Assembly: GCF_900155885.1 (NCBI RefSeq)
Contig: NZ_FTMB01000001.1
Span: forward strand, 248,001-312,000
Origin: Rhizobium sp. RU20A
GTDB lineage: Bacteria; Pseudomonadota; Alphaproteobacteria; Rhizobiales; Rhizobiaceae
Reading direction: 5' to 3'
DNA length: 64,000 nt
The notes below the pieces were generated by a model. That model ran no database searches, was not told where the DNA came from, and saw nothing but the letters and a program-made list of their open reading frames with translations. Positions 26,049 to 34,810 of the stretch are shown one piece after another. The position numbers were made by a program, and so were the translations under genes. Numbering within the stretch: the stretch's first letter is position 1; every line of letters starts with the position of its first letter.

Positions 26049-26198
26049 GTCAGTCCAGTGGGGAAATCGGCTGCGCGCTCCGAGGGTGGAGTGTGCCGCC
26101 AGCGCTTATAACGGCCCGGTGCCGCCTTCGCACCCCGCAAATTCTGCCCGACCCGGGAGGTGGCCGACAACGGCGCTCTGGACCTCACCCTGTCGATG

Positions 26199-26206
26199 TT
26201 AACCAT
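26199..26206 (+). promoter_or_regulatory. TTAACCAT, CtrA-like short site
   Basis: An exact TTAACCAT 8-mer, a known CtrA half-type site in alphaproteobacteria, 49 bases before the full CtrA box at 26255. Confidence 0.4.
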
Positions 26207-26254
26207 GTTCGCGGCTTTGCCTTGAGGACGGGGTGCCAGCGCGACATGTTAGGG

Positions 26255-26269
26255 TTAAGAAAACGTTAA
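26255..26269. promoter_or_regulatory. CtrA box TTAA-N7-TTAA
   Basis: TTAA at 26255-26258 and TTAA at 26266-26269 with exactly seven bases between them, matching the CtrA consensus. It ends 16 bases before the ATG of the 53-residue membrane protein. In high-GC DNA an exact match in a promoter position is uncommon. Regulation by CtrA is inference; the closeness to the ATG suggests repression or a very short leader. Confidence 0.6.
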
Positions 26270-26285
26270 CGACAGGGTTGCGACC

Positions 26286-26447
26286 ATGATGGTCCGAATG
26301 GCTCACCTGGCGCTCGCGACGGCATTCTTTGCCGGGCTGGCGCTCGATATCACCGTTCCCGCAACCGTCCTGTCGGTTATGGGGCTTTGCCGCTGGCTGC
26401 TGGTGAACGGCATGCCGGGGTCGAGCCTTGAGGAGAGGGCCGCATGA
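26286..26447 (+). CDS. 53-residue membrane protein, first gene of a pair
   Basis: Begins with two adjacent ATG codons and has one long hydrophobic region with a short break (LALATAFFAGLALDITVPATVLSV... in part), ending SSLEERAA. The stop overlaps the ATG of the DUF6105 gene (ATGA), so the two are translated together. That coupling is the main evidence that it is real. Function unknown. The exact CtrA box just upstream suggests cell-cycle regulation. It diverges from the AEC carrier across 237 bases. Confidence 0.7.
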   Translation: MMVRMAHLALATAFFAGLALDITVPATVLSVMGLCRWLLVNGMPGSSLEERAA

Positions 26448-26785
26448 AGTGGCTGTTGATCTTTTGGGCCGTGCCCGTCTCGCTGCTGGCGGGCTGGTAT
26501 ACGCTGTCCTACTACGACATGAGCTTCGGCATCTTCATGTTGACCCGTCAGGCCCATGATCTGGTCTTTGCGATCTATGGACAGATCCTTGGTCTGCCGC
26601 CGGAGAGCATCCCGCCGCTCGTGGCCCGTGCCATCGCCCTAGACAGCCTCCTCGTCTTCGCCATCTTCGCCTTCCGCAAGCGCCGCGCGATCGCCACCTG
26701 GTATCGCAGCAGGCGTGCCGACAAGGCGCCTCAGGCCTCGCCGCCCGTCCTTGCCAGCGATGCCAGCCTGTCCAGCACGCCCTGA
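26444..26785 (+). CDS. DUF6105 family membrane protein
   Basis: A 113-residue protein with an N-terminal membrane helix ([23 protein letters not shown]) and a second near residues 60-80 ([15 protein letters not shown]), then a basic tail ([17 protein letters not shown]). I recognise the DUF6105 family, found in Rhizobiaceae next to ruvX; role unknown. The start overlaps the stop of the 53-residue gene by four bases. Its last 55 bases lie opposite the end of ruvX. Confidence 0.82.
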   Translation: MKWLLIFWAVPVSLLAGWYTLSYYDMSFGIFMLTRQAHDLVFAIYGQILGLPPESIPPLVARAIALDSLLVFAIFAFRKRRAIATWYRSRRADKAPQASPPVLASDASLSSTP

Positions 26786-27216
26786 AGAATGAAGGAAGCC
26801 GCGGCCGAATCAATGCGTTCGGCCCGCTTGGCGCGCGACACATCCATTTCGAGGAGCGCCCGTTCGGCGGCAACCGTCGACAGCCGCTCGTCCCAATAGA
26901 CAAAGGGAATGGCCGTCAGCGCTTCCATATTTCGCACGAAGGCGCGCGTTGCCTGCACGCGCGGACCGGACGAGCCGTCCATGTTCACGGGAAGCCCGAT
27001 GATGAAGGCGCCGACCCTTTCCTTCGCGGCAAAGGCCAGCAGCGCCTCGGCATCCGCGCCGAACTTGACGCGCTTCAAGACGGGCCGCGGCGTTGCGAAT
27101 CGCCGCCCGAGGTCGGAGAGCGACAGGCCGATCGTCTTGGTGCCGAGATCGAGCCCCGCCACCGGTTGCCCCGGCAGAAGCTGGGCGTGCAGCCCTTCGA
27201 TGGTGATGACGGTCAT
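26731..27216 (-). CDS. ruvX: RuvX/YqgF family Holliday-junction resolvase-like nuclease
   Basis: A 161-residue RNase H-fold protein. From the ATG at 27216 it carries the family's [43 protein letters not shown] and [15 protein letters not shown] motifs, with the catalytic Asp/Glu residues present. YqgF acts in 16S rRNA 5'-end maturation in E. coli and as a junction resolvase in other bacteria. The reading frame extends far upstream to 27894 but this lacks homology and runs antisense to the UPF0173 gene, so it was cut. It overlaps the DUF6105 gene end on the other strand by 55 bases. Confidence 0.93.
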   Translation of the reverse strand: MTVITIEGLHAQLLPGQPVAGLDLGTKTIGLSLSDLGRRFATPRPVLKRVKFGADAEALLAFAAKERVGAFIIGLPVNMDGSSGPRVQATRAFVRNMEALTAIPFVYWDERLSTVAAERALLEMDVSRAKRAERIDSAAASFILQGVLDRLASLARTGGEA

Positions 27217-27300
27217 TGTCTTTCTCCGGTGGTCCTGCTTTTCAAAGGCGATCACGCCCCCATATCCTGCCTGGACCCGCATAGCACCCTGGAGAACCTC

Positions 27301-28005
27301 ATGAAAATCCGTTGGCTCGGACATTCCGCCTTCCGCATCGAAACCGCGAAAGCCAAGATCCTCATCGATCCCTTCTTCACCGGCAATCCCGCCTTCGACG
27401 AGGCGCTGCGCAAGGAGGCGACCGCCGATCTCACCCATGTGCTGCTGACCCATGGCCATGGCGACCATGTGGGCGACACGATCGCGATTGCCAAGGAAAC
27501 CGGCGCGACCGTTCTCGCCAATGCCGATCTCGCCGCCTGGCTCGGCTCCAAGGGCGTGGAAAAGCTCGACATGGGCAATACCGGCGGCACGGTGCATTTC
27601 GACGGCTTTTCCGCCACCTTCGTCAATGCGCTGCATTCCTCCGCGCAGATCACCGAGGACGGCGTCTCCCACGCGCTCGGCAATGCCAACGGCCTCGTGC
27701 TGCACATCGAGAACGAGGCGACCGTCTACCATATGGGCGACACCGACATCTTCTCCGACATGGGCCTCATCAACGAACTGCACCAGCCGGACGTCGGCCT
27801 CGTGCCGATCGGCGATCGCTTCACCATGGGCGGGGCCGTTGCGGCGCTCTCCTGCCAGCGCTTCTTCAATTTCCAGCACGTCATTCCCTGCCACTACGGC
27901 TCTTTCGGCATCATCGACAAGACGGCCGACACCTTCGTTGCCGCCATGGATGGCACGACGACCAAGGTCGAGGTGCTGGCCTCCGGCGCCACCTTCGAGG
28001 CGTAA
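27301..28005 (+). CDS. UPF0173 metal-dependent hydrolase (metallo-beta-lactamase fold)
   Basis: A 234-residue cytosolic protein. The metallo-beta-lactamase HxHxDH signature is [10 protein letters not shown]. Further ligands lie in [10 protein letters not shown] and the late [11 protein letters not shown]. This pattern is that of the UPF0173 group, whose physiological substrate is not settled. A GGAGA ribosome-binding site precedes the ATG by six bases. It diverges from ruvX by 84 bases and is followed by gatC in the same direction after 117 bases. Confidence 0.92.
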   Translation: MKIRWLGHSAFRIETAKAKILIDPFFTGNPAFDEALRKEATADLTHVLLTHGHGDHVGDTIAIAKETGATVLANADLAAWLGSKGVEKLDMGNTGGTVHFDGFSATFVNALHSSAQITEDGVSHALGNANGLVLHIENEATVYHMGDTDIFSDMGLINELHQPDVGLVPIGDRFTMGGAVAALSCQRFFNFQHVIPCHYGSFGIIDKTADTFVAAMDGTTTKVEVLASGATFEA

Positions 28006-28122
28006 GGCGGCGTATCGCCTTTCGCAGATGCCGATTTCCGGGGCGCGACGGTGGTCACCCGTTGCGCCCCGCAGCGCTGCTGGCTATAGCGGGTTTCACA
28101 TTCGAAAGACCCGGAGAGCCTG

Positions 28123-28410
28123 ATGTCCGTTGACCTTGCCACCGTGAAGCGCGTCGCGCGGCTTGCCCGCATTGCCGTGAACGAGGAAGATGCCACCCGC
28201 ATGATGGGTGAACTCAATGCCATCCTCGGCTTCGTGGAGCAGCTTGGCGAAGTCGATGTCTCCGGCGTCGAGCCCATGACCTCGGTCACCCCCATGCAGA
28301 TGAAGAAGCGCGAAGACCGTGTCACCGACGGCAACAAGGCCGACGACATCGTCGCCAATGCCCCGAACACGGACCGCAACTTCTTCCTCGTTCCCAAGGT
28401 CGTCGAGTAG
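28123..28410 (+). CDS. gatC: Asp/Glu-tRNA amidotransferase subunit C
   Basis: A 95-residue subunit that stabilises GatA in the GatCAB complex, which turns Glu-tRNA(Gln) and Asp-tRNA(Asn) into Gln- and Asn-tRNA. The N-terminal [22 protein letters not shown], the central [25 protein letters not shown] and the [16 protein letters not shown] stretch are typical. GGAGAG lies before the ATG. It is co-transcribed with gatA 54 bases later; gatB is separate, 1.8 kb away. Confidence 0.96.
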   Translation: MSVDLATVKRVARLARIAVNEEDATRMMGELNAILGFVEQLGEVDVSGVEPMTSVTPMQMKKREDRVTDGNKADDIVANAPNTDRNFFLVPKVVE

Positions 28411-28464
28411 GCCGGGCGTCTTCCCGCCGCCCGCTCCGTCCGCTGACCACCGAAAGTCCTTGAG

Positions 28465-29946
28465 ATGACCGACCTGACCCGCCTGACCATTGCCGAAGCC
28501 CGCGAACGCCTTGCCGCAAAGGACGTGACCGCCGTCGAGCTGACCGACGCCTATCTGGCCGCCATCGAGGCCGCCAATCCGGCGATCAACGCCTATGTCA
28601 CGGTGACGCCGGAGAAGGCCCGCGCCATGGCCAAGGCCTCCGACGCCCGCATCGCCGAGGGCAAGGCCGGCGCGCTCGAAGGCATTCCGCTCGGGATCAA
28701 GGACCTCTTCGCAACCGAAGGCGTCCACACCCAGGCCTGCAGCCACATCCTCGACGGCTTCCAGCCGAAATACGAATCGACCGTGACCCAGAACCTCTGG
28801 GAGGCCGGCGCCGTCATGCTTGGCAAACTCAACATGGACGAGTTCGCCATGGGCTCCTCCAACGAGAGCTCCTATTACGGCCCGGTGAAGAACCCCTGGC
28901 GCGCCAAGGGCTCGAATGCCGACCTCGTGCCGGGCGGCTCCTCGGGCGGCTCTGCCGCCGCCGTCGCGGCTTTCCTCTGCGCCGGCGCGACGGCGACCGA
29001 TACGGGCGGGTCGATCCGCCAGCCGGCCGCCTTCACCGGCACCGTCGGCATCAAGCCCACCTATGGCCGCTGCTCGCGCTTCGGCATCGTCGCCTTCGCC
29101 TCCTCGCTCGACCAGGCCGGCCCGATTGCCCGCGACGTGCGCGATGCCGCGATCCTCTTGAAAGCTATGGCAAGCGTGGACGCCAAGGACACGACCTCGG
29201 TCGACCTGCCGGTCCCGGATTACGAAAAAGCCCTCGGCGGCTCGCTTAAGGGCATGAAGATCGGTATTCCGCGCGAATACCGCGTCGACGGCATGCCGGA
29301 CGAGATCGAGGCGCTCTGGCAGCAGGGCATCGCCTGGCTGAAGGATGCCGGTGCCGAAATCGTCGATATCAGCCTGCCGCACACCAAGTATGCTCTGCCG
29401 GCCTACTACATCGTTGCCCCGGCCGAGGCCTCCTCCAACCTTGCCCGCTACGACGGCGTGCGCTACGGCCTGCGCGTCGATGGCAAGGACATCGTCGACA
29501 TGTACGAGAAAACCCGCGCCGAAGGGTTTGGCACCGAGGTCAAGCGCCGCATCATGATCGGCACCTACGTGCTCTCGGCCGGCTATTACGATGCCTATTA
29601 CCTTCAGGCCCAGAAGGTCCGCACGCTGATCAAGCGTGACTTCGAAGTCGCCTTCGACGCCGGTGTCGATGCGATCCTGACGCCCGCCACGCCGTCTTCT
29701 GCCTTCGGCATTGCCGATGAGGACCTCGCCTCCGATCCGGTCAAGATGTACCTCAACGACATCTTCACGGTGACCGTCAACATGGCCGGCCTGCCGGGCC
29801 TTTCGGTTCCCGCTGGCCTCGACCACAAGGGCCTGCCGCTCGGTCTCCAGCTTATCGGCAAGCCTTTTGAAGAAGAAACGCTCTTCAAGACGGCGCATGT
29901 CATTGAGCAGGCTGCCGGCCGCTTCTCCCCGGCCAAGTGGTGGTGA
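28465..29946 (+). CDS. gatA: Asp/Glu-tRNA amidotransferase subunit A
   Basis: A 493-residue amidase that releases ammonia from glutamine for transamidation. The amidase signature is complete: Lys in [10 protein letters not shown], the [12 protein letters not shown] core (catalytic Ser) and [18 protein letters not shown] with the cis-Ser. The nearby [20 protein letters not shown] matches GatA. An intrinsic terminator follows at 29977-30010, so gatCA form one transcript. Confidence 0.97.
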   Translation: MTDLTRLTIAEARERLAAKDVTAVELTDAYLAAIEAANPAINAYVTVTPEKARAMAKASDARIAEGKAGALEGIPLGIKDLFATEGVHTQACSHILDGFQPKYESTVTQNLWEAGAVMLGKLNMDEFAMGSSNESSYYGPVKNPWRAKGSNADLVPGGSSGGSAAAVAAFLCAGATATDTGGSIRQPAAFTGTVGIKPTYGRCSRFGIVAFASSLDQAGPIARDVRDAAILLKAMASVDAKDTTSVDLPVPDYEKALGGSLKGMKIGIPREYRVDGMPDEIEALWQQGIAWLKDAGAEIVDISLPHTKYALPAYYIVAPAEASSNLARYDGVRYGLRVDGKDIVDMYEKTRAEGFGTEVKRRIMIGTYVLSAGYYDAYYLQAQKVRTLIKRDFEVAFDAGVDAILTPATPSSAFGIADEDLASDPVKMYLNDIFTVTVNMAGLPGLSVPAGLDHKGLPLGLQLIGKPFEEETLFKTAHVIEQAAGRFSPAKWW

Positions 29947-29976
29947 CACGCCGCAACATCCTGTGACGACCAGAAT

Positions 29977-30010
29977 GGGGGACGGCAGCGGACAGCGCCG
30001 TCCCCCTTTG
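29977..30010 (+). terminator. Intrinsic terminator after gatA
   Basis: Ten-base arms GGGGGACGGC and GCCGTCCCCC pair around a ten-base loop, followed by TTTG. It ends the gatCA transcript four bases before the opposing yjhX-like gene ends, so it may serve both directions. Confidence 0.8.
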
Positions 30011-30013
30011 TCG

Positions 30014-30271
30014 TCAGCGGTTGTCCGGTTCGGCGCGGACGAGTTGAAGTCCCCGGTCGGTGATCCGATAGGGTTGGCCGCCGACCGAGCGGATGGCCCG
30101 CTTCTGCTTCAGTTTGCGGAACGTCGTCAGTTCGATCCCGCCAAACACCCAGCCTTCGCGGGTGAAGAGCCGGAGCGCTTCGATTTTCCGGTTGTCATTG
30201 CGTGCGATTTCGATCCTGCCGCCTTGGGCGAGCAGGTGCAGAATGCGCTGTTCTGTGCGCGAAATATCCAT
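30014..30271 (-). CDS. YjhX family protein (UPF0386)
   Basis: An 85-residue protein starting MDISRTEQRILHLLAQGG and ending ITDRGLQLVRAEPDNR. Length, the RTEQRILHLLAQGGRIE opening and the FRKLKQKRAIRS segment match YjhX, a winged-helix-like family. In E. coli YjhX has been described as a toxin paired with YjhQ, a GNAT acetyltransferase. Here the nearest GNAT gene (30535) is divergent rather than in the same operon, so a toxin role is not established. The longer frame to 30307 is less likely, since the family starts at MDISR. Confidence 0.85.
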   Translation of the reverse strand: MDISRTEQRILHLLAQGGRIEIARNDNRKIEALRLFTREGWVFGGIELTTFRKLKQKRAIRSVGGQPYRITDRGLQLVRAEPDNR

Positions 30272-30534
30272 GTCTGAAGTCCGGATAAGCCCGAATACGG
30301 GCGACAAAACGTATTCGCATGCGACGGGCGCAGCGAAGGCTTGGTTTTGTTGGGCCGGCGACCACGAAGAGCGGGCCGCGGCCCCTTAGCGGGACTCAGA
30401 CGAGGTGGACATCAAAACTCCAATATGGACCGCGACAAAATACGCCAGCCATCGCCTTTGTTCAAGCATCTGTCATTATGCTGCGGTGCGCCATGCGCGC
30501 ACGAGCTGTGTGAGCAGCAGGAAGGGCCACGTCT

Positions 30535-31047
30535 ATGCCGACCATCCGCATTGCGCAGTCGAAGGACACGGCCCATCTCGCGGCCATCGGTTTGCGGTCT
30601 TGGGCCGGTGCCGTGGCGGGGCTGGCGGATGTCGATGCGATGCGGAGGAAGGCCGAGGACGCCTTCGTCTATTTCCTGCGCGACCATGCGCCGGCTGTCA
30701 CCGTCGCGGAGCGCGACGGCGTGCCCGTCGGCTGGGCAGCGCGGGAAAAATATGACGGCTCGATCAGCGATCTCTGGGTCGATCCGGCCTTTCAGCGCCA
30801 GGGGGTCGGCACGGCACTGGTCGCGGCGCTGGAAGCGGACATGCTGGCAGCCGGTATTCCGTCGGCGGATATCCTGACCCATGCGCAGAATGCGCCGGCC
30901 ATCGCTTTCTTCCAGCGTCGCGGCTACCGCATCCACTGGCTCTCCACCCAATATTCGGCCCGCCTCGACCGTGATGTCGAATCGGTCGGCATGATCCGCG
31001 ATCTCGTGGAGCCGGGTGCGGACGGGACGGGATACGGCTCGGTCTGA
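30535..31047 (+). CDS. GNAT acetyltransferase
   Basis: A 170-residue acetyltransferase. The acetyl-CoA-binding motif A is SDLWVDPAFQRQGVGTALVAALE with its Q/RxxGxG/A core, followed by NAPAIAFFQRRGYR, the usual motif B. The substrate is unknown. A GGAAGG ribosome-binding site lies before the ATG. It faces away from the YjhX-like gene across 263 bases in which I see no other gene; that gap is poor in recognisable promoter elements. Confidence 0.9.
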   Translation: MPTIRIAQSKDTAHLAAIGLRSWAGAVAGLADVDAMRRKAEDAFVYFLRDHAPAVTVAERDGVPVGWAAREKYDGSISDLWVDPAFQRQGVGTALVAALEADMLAAGIPSADILTHAQNAPAIAFFQRRGYRIHWLSTQYSARLDRDVESVGMIRDLVEPGADGTGYGSV

Positions 31048-31053
31048 TTCCCG

Positions 31054-31275
31054 TCAGGCCGTTGGCTCGACGAGTCGTTTCGCCGTCCCGCCGCCCGGTA
31101 TGGCAAGCAGGCGGCAGAGCTGATGCCGCGCCATCTGATCATCCGGTCCAGGCGCTGCCGGGCAGATGCCGTGACGCTGGGCGTAGTGGCAGGTGTCGAG
31201 CTTCTGACAGAGCGCGGCGCCGGCGAAACCGGCGGGGCCAGAGCGTGCCGGAAGACCGGGACGCTCAGGACGCAT
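31054..31275 (-). CDS. Small Cys-containing protein of unknown function
   Basis: A 73-residue frame starting inside the end of the DUF6455 gene (overlap 11 bases), which suggests translational coupling. It has three cysteines spaced C-x5-C-x8-C (LCQKLDTCHYAQRHGICPAAPG) and an RLLAIPGGGTAKRLVEPTA tail. No signal peptide or membrane segment. I do not recognise the family. Reality is supported by the overlap with a recognisable gene and the non-random Cys spacing, not by homology. Confidence 0.5.
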   Translation of the reverse strand: MRPERPGLPARSGPAGFAGAALCQKLDTCHYAQRHGICPAAPGPDDQMARHQLCRLLAIPGGGTAKRLVEPTA

Positions 31276-31552
31276 GGCGCTCACCGGAAGTCAGGCCGGG
31301 CCGGTCGAACAGCCGCTCGAAGAGGTCGTGATTGGTGCAGTAGGACGGCGCCTCGTCGGCGACATCGGCCTGCGCCAGAAAATGACGGCAGGCATCCGGT
31401 TGCGAGCAGCCGGCACAGCGCTCGACGGCGCGGGCCAGAACCGCACGCCGATCCGGCAGGCGCCGCATCGTCTCGCAAAGACCGAGCTTGCGGATCATCG
31501 CATCCACGAGGCCGCTTTCCTCGCTGGTCAGAAACTGTCGGATCATCCCCAT
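31265..31552 (-). CDS. DUF6455-like Cys-rich small protein
   Basis: A 95-residue protein: an N-terminal helical part (MIRQFLTSEESGLVDAMIRKLG) followed by a Cys cluster, CAGCSQPDAC, and later SYCTNHDLFERLF, the pattern C-x2-C-x5-C...C-x-N typical of DUF6455. The four cysteines could bind zinc or an iron-sulfur cluster; no function is known. GGAGAGG lies six bases before the ATG, a strong start. It is followed by an overlapping second Cys-containing frame. Confidence 0.75.
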   Translation of the reverse strand: MGMIRQFLTSEESGLVDAMIRKLGLCETMRRLPDRRAVLARAVERCAGCSQPDACRHFLAQADVADEAPSYCTNHDLFERLFDRPGLTSGERHAS

Positions 31553-31726
31553 GGCATGCCTCTCCGGTTTGAGCCTTAGCCATGCTGCGCCCTGATGCAG
31601 GCGCGCGCCTTGATCCCGATCAACCGCCTGTCCAACTCTCGTGCCAAGCCTTGCGCCGCCGGTGTCTTTGCTCTAACCCGATCCGGAACCAAACCTTTAT
31701 CTTCAAGGGCATTTCGAGGGCATTCC

Positions 31727-33235
31727 ATGACCATCGTCGACGTACGCACCCCCGATCCGAAGCGGCTCATCCCCGGCGCCACCGGCGACTGGGAAGTCAT
31801 CATCGGCATGGAGGTGCATGCGCAGGTCCTGTCGAATTCCAAGCTCTTCTCCGGCGCCGCCACCGTCTTCGGCAATGCGCCGAACGCCAATGTGTCGCTG
31901 GTCGATGCCGCCATGCCTGGCATGCTGCCCGTCATCAACGAAGAATGCGTCGCACAAGCCGTGCGCACCGGTCTCGGATTGAAGGCTGAGATCAACAAGC
32001 GCTCGGTCTTCGACCGCAAGAACTACTTCTATCCGGACCTGCCGCAGGGCTACCAGATCTCGCAGTTCAAGGACCCGATCGTCGGCGAGGGCAAGATCGT
32101 CATCTCGCTCGGTCCCGACCGTCAGGGCCAATTCGAGGATATCGAGATCGGAATCGAGCGCCTGCACCTGGAGCAGGACGCCGGCAAGTCGATGCACGAC
32201 CAGCATCCGACCATGTCCTATGTGGACCTCAACCGCTCTGGCGTCGCGCTGATGGAAATCGTGTCGAAGCCCGACATGCGCTCCTCCGACGAGGCCAAGG
32301 CCTATATGACGAAGCTGCGCTCCATCGTGCGCTATCTCGGCACCTGCGATGGCAACATGGACGAAGGCTCCATGCGCGCCGACGTCAATGTCTCCGTGCG
32401 CCGCCCCGGCGAAGCTTTCGGCACGCGCTGCGAGATTAAGAACGTCAACTCGATCCGCTTCATCGGCCAGGCCATCGAATACGAGGCGCGCCGCCAGATC
32501 GCGATTCTCGAGGACGGCGGCTCCATCGATCAGGAAACCCGTTTGTTTGATCCGGGCAAGGGCGAGACGCGCTCCATGCGCTCGAAGGAAGATGCGCATG
32601 ATTACCGCTACTTCCCCGATCCCGATCTCCTGCCGCTCGAATTTGACGACGCCTTTGTCGAGGCGCTGAAGAAGGATCTGCCGGAACTGCCGGATGACAA
32701 GAAGGCGCGGTTCGTCGCCGAACTCGGCCTCTCCGTCTACGACGCCTCGGTGCTGGTTTCGGAAAAGGCGATTGCCGACTATTTCGAAGCCGTCGCCGCC
32801 GGCCGAGATGGCAAGACGGCCGCCAACTGGGTCATCAACGACCTCCTCGGCGCCTTGAACAAAGCCGGCAAAGGCATTGAAGAGACTCCGGTTTCCCCCG
32901 CCCAGCTTGGCGGCATCATCGACCTCATAAAGGCCGAGACCATCTCCGGCAAGATCGCCAAGGACCTCTTCGAGATTGTCTGGAACGAAGGCGGCGATCC
33001 CGCCGAACTCGTCGAAAGCCGCGGCATGAAGCAGGTGACCGACACCGGCGCCATCGAAAAGGCCGTGGACGACATCATCGCCGCCAACCCCGATCAGGTG
33101 GCCAAGGTGAAGGCCAAGCCGACGCTCGCCGGCTGGTTCGTCGGTCAGGTCATGAAGTCCACCGGCGGCAAGGCCAATCCGCAGGCCGTGCAGGCCCTCG
33201 TGAAGGCCAAGCTCGGCATTGAGGACGAGGCCTGA
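31727..33235 (+). CDS. gatB: Asp/Glu-tRNA amidotransferase subunit B
   Basis: A 502-residue subunit that binds the misacylated tRNA and phosphorylates the substrate in GatCAB. The start at [11 protein letters not shown] is chosen by GAGGG seven bases upstream; a longer frame to 31595 has no support. Motifs: [83 protein letters not shown] and the C-terminal YqeY-like domain. The stop overlaps the ATG of a GNAT gene by one base. Confidence 0.97.
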   Translation: MTIVDVRTPDPKRLIPGATGDWEVIIGMEVHAQVLSNSKLFSGAATVFGNAPNANVSLVDAAMPGMLPVINEECVAQAVRTGLGLKAEINKRSVFDRKNYFYPDLPQGYQISQFKDPIVGEGKIVISLGPDRQGQFEDIEIGIERLHLEQDAGKSMHDQHPTMSYVDLNRSGVALMEIVSKPDMRSSDEAKAYMTKLRSIVRYLGTCDGNMDEGSMRADVNVSVRRPGEAFGTRCEIKNVNSIRFIGQAIEYEARRQIAILEDGGSIDQETRLFDPGKGETRSMRSKEDAHDYRYFPDPDLLPLEFDDAFVEALKKDLPELPDDKKARFVAELGLSVYDASVLVSEKAIADYFEAVAAGRDGKTAANWVINDLLGALNKAGKGIEETPVSPAQLGGIIDLIKAETISGKIAKDLFEIVWNEGGDPAELVESRGMKQVTDTGAIEKAVDDIIAANPDQVAKVKAKPTLAGWFVGQVMKSTGGKANPQAVQALVKAKLGIEDEA

Positions 33236-33732
33236 TGTTCTTCGTCCGCAGCGCCTCCGACAAGGACATGGCCGCTGTCAGCGCGCTGCTGGGCGAGACC
33301 TGGCACGCGACCTATGATGCGCTTTACGGCGCCGAGCGGGTCGCGGCCATCACCGCCGACTGGCATGCGCCGGCAGCTTTGAAGCGCCAACTGGCAAGGC
33401 CAGATGGCGAGTTTCTCGTGGCCGATGATGGCCTGCGTATCGGCGGCATGGCCTTTGCCGCCCCGGTGAAGGGGGACAGCGACACGGTGCAACTGCACCA
33501 GCTCTACGTCCACCCGGATTTCCAGCGCATGGGCGTCGGCCGCGATCTCTTCGCAGAGCTCGAAACCTGCTTCCCGGATGCCAAGCGCATGCGCGCCGAA
33601 GTCGAGCCGAAGAATATCGTCGCTATCGCCTTTTACGAGGCCCATGGATTCACGCCGGTCGGCCGGACGAACAATTGCGGTGCCGAGGAGTCGGCCATTC
33701 CAGCCCTGATCTACGAGAAGGCGCTCGGCTGA
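33235..33732 (+). CDS. GNAT acetyltransferase coupled to gatB
   Basis: A 165-residue acetyltransferase starting on the last base of the gatB stop. Motif A is VQLHQLYVHPDFQRMGVGRDLFAELE; motif B is NIVAIAFYEAHGFTPVGRT. The strict one-base overlap with gatB indicates translational coupling and may hint at a link to translation, for instance tRNA or ribosomal protein modification, but this is speculation. Substrate unknown. Confidence 0.9.
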   Translation: MFFVRSASDKDMAAVSALLGETWHATYDALYGAERVAAITADWHAPAALKRQLARPDGEFLVADDGLRIGGMAFAAPVKGDSDTVQLHQLYVHPDFQRMGVGRDLFAELETCFPDAKRMRAEVEPKNIVAIAFYEAHGFTPVGRTNNCGAEESAIPALIYEKALG

Positions 33733-33745
33733 GCGGGTCGTCGCC

Positions 33746-34171
33746 TCACGGCTCGATAGGATGCTCCGTGCCGTCCTCGTCATAGAGCGCAACCGGTGCG
33801 CATTCGATGACGTCCTTGCGCACCGTGGGATCACAGGCCGCCTTGGCCGCGGCGAGTGCCAATTCCCTGGTGTTCCAGCCGCAGAAATATTCGTGCCAAT
33901 GCGGCCCCTCGCTGCTCTGCACGAAAAGATCGACGCTCCAGAAGCCGGGATAGCACCAGGCCTGCTCGATGCAGTCTTCGGCCGCCGCACCTTGGGCGAC
34001 GCACTTTTTCTTCGCGCAGGCGAAGGCCTCCTGCGGCGTGGCGCCCGTGCAGACACCGCCGCCCTGTTCCACCGCCTGCACGAAAGCGATGCCGTGTCGC
34101 CCGTCTGCAGCCAGCGCAGGGGCGGAGAAGGCGAGCAGGGGGATCAGAACGGCGGCGGTGCGGCGTGTCAT
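33746..34171 (-). CDS. Secreted Cys-rich protein of unknown function
   Basis: From the ATG at 34171 it has 141 residues: a signal peptide (MTRRTAAVLIPLLAFSAPALA, cut before ADGRHG) and a mature part with eight cysteines (GVCTGAT, FACAKKKCV, EDCIEQAWCYPG, FCGWN, AACDP, ECAPV). The evenly spread cysteines and the TPQEAFACAKKKC segment resemble DUF4189-like periplasmic proteins, but the match is loose. Probably exported and disulfide-bonded. It sits alone between two GNAT genes. Confidence 0.75.
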   Translation of the reverse strand: MTRRTAAVLIPLLAFSAPALAADGRHGIAFVQAVEQGGGVCTGATPQEAFACAKKKCVAQGAAAEDCIEQAWCYPGFWSVDLFVQSSEGPHWHEYFCGWNTRELALAAAKAACDPTVRKDVIECAPVALYDEDGTEHPIEP

Positions 34172-34229
34172 CAAATTGTCTCCAAAGCCGGTGTAGGGCC
34201 GGATCATCGCATGTCAGGTCCGGAAAGCA

Positions 34230-34700
34230 ATGTCTCCCGCATCTCCTCTTCTCATCCGCCCGGCCCGCCGCGGCGATCTGCGTGACATCATTTCCCTCTT
34301 TGCCGACGATCCTTTGGGTGGGCACGGTGACACGCTCGCGCCCGATGCCTTCCCCGCCTATCTCGCCGCCTTTGAGCGCATCGCCTCGACACCCACCGAA
34401 GCGCTTTACGTGGCCGAAGAGGCGGGCGAGGTAGTTGGCACCTTCCAGACGACGCTGACGACATCCCTGACCGGCCGCGGTCGCACGACGATGATTCTCG
34501 AAGCCGTTCAAGTGCGCGCCGACCGTCGCGGCCGCCAGATTGGCGAGGCCATGGTTCGCGAGGCCGAGCGGTTGGCCCTTGCGGCGGGCGCGGCCACGCT
34601 GAAGCTCACCTCCAACATGGCCCGCGAGGGCGCCCACCGATTCTACGAACGTCTCGGCTTCGACCGCTCCCATTACGGCTTCAAACGCACCCTGAAATAA
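34230..34700 (+). CDS. GNAT acetyltransferase
   Basis: A 156-residue acetyltransferase. Motif A is ILEAVQVRADRRGRQIGEAMVREAE and motif B is MAREGAHRFYERLGFDRSHYGFKRTLK. The LRDIISLFADDPLGGHGDTL opening is shared with a common rhizobial GNAT subgroup. Substrate unknown. It is the third GNAT gene within 4.2 kb. It diverges from the secreted Cys-rich gene. Confidence 0.9.
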   Translation: MSPASPLLIRPARRGDLRDIISLFADDPLGGHGDTLAPDAFPAYLAAFERIASTPTEALYVAEEAGEVVGTFQTTLTTSLTGRGRTTMILEAVQVRADRRGRQIGEAMVREAERLALAAGAATLKLTSNMAREGAHRFYERLGFDRSHYGFKRTLK

Positions 34701-34810
34701 GTGCGAGACCATTTGAAACGCTGGACAATGTCCGTCGGGAGCGGCATAAGCGCAGGTGAGAAAATGGTGCGGTGCAAGCGCGCCGCGCGACCGATTAAGG
34801 GCGAGTGCTC

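Noticed and set aside
26731-27894. ruvX extended to a 387-codon protein
   Set aside because: The extra N-terminal part is antisense to the UPF0173 hydrolase; the RuvX family starts near MTVITIEGL.
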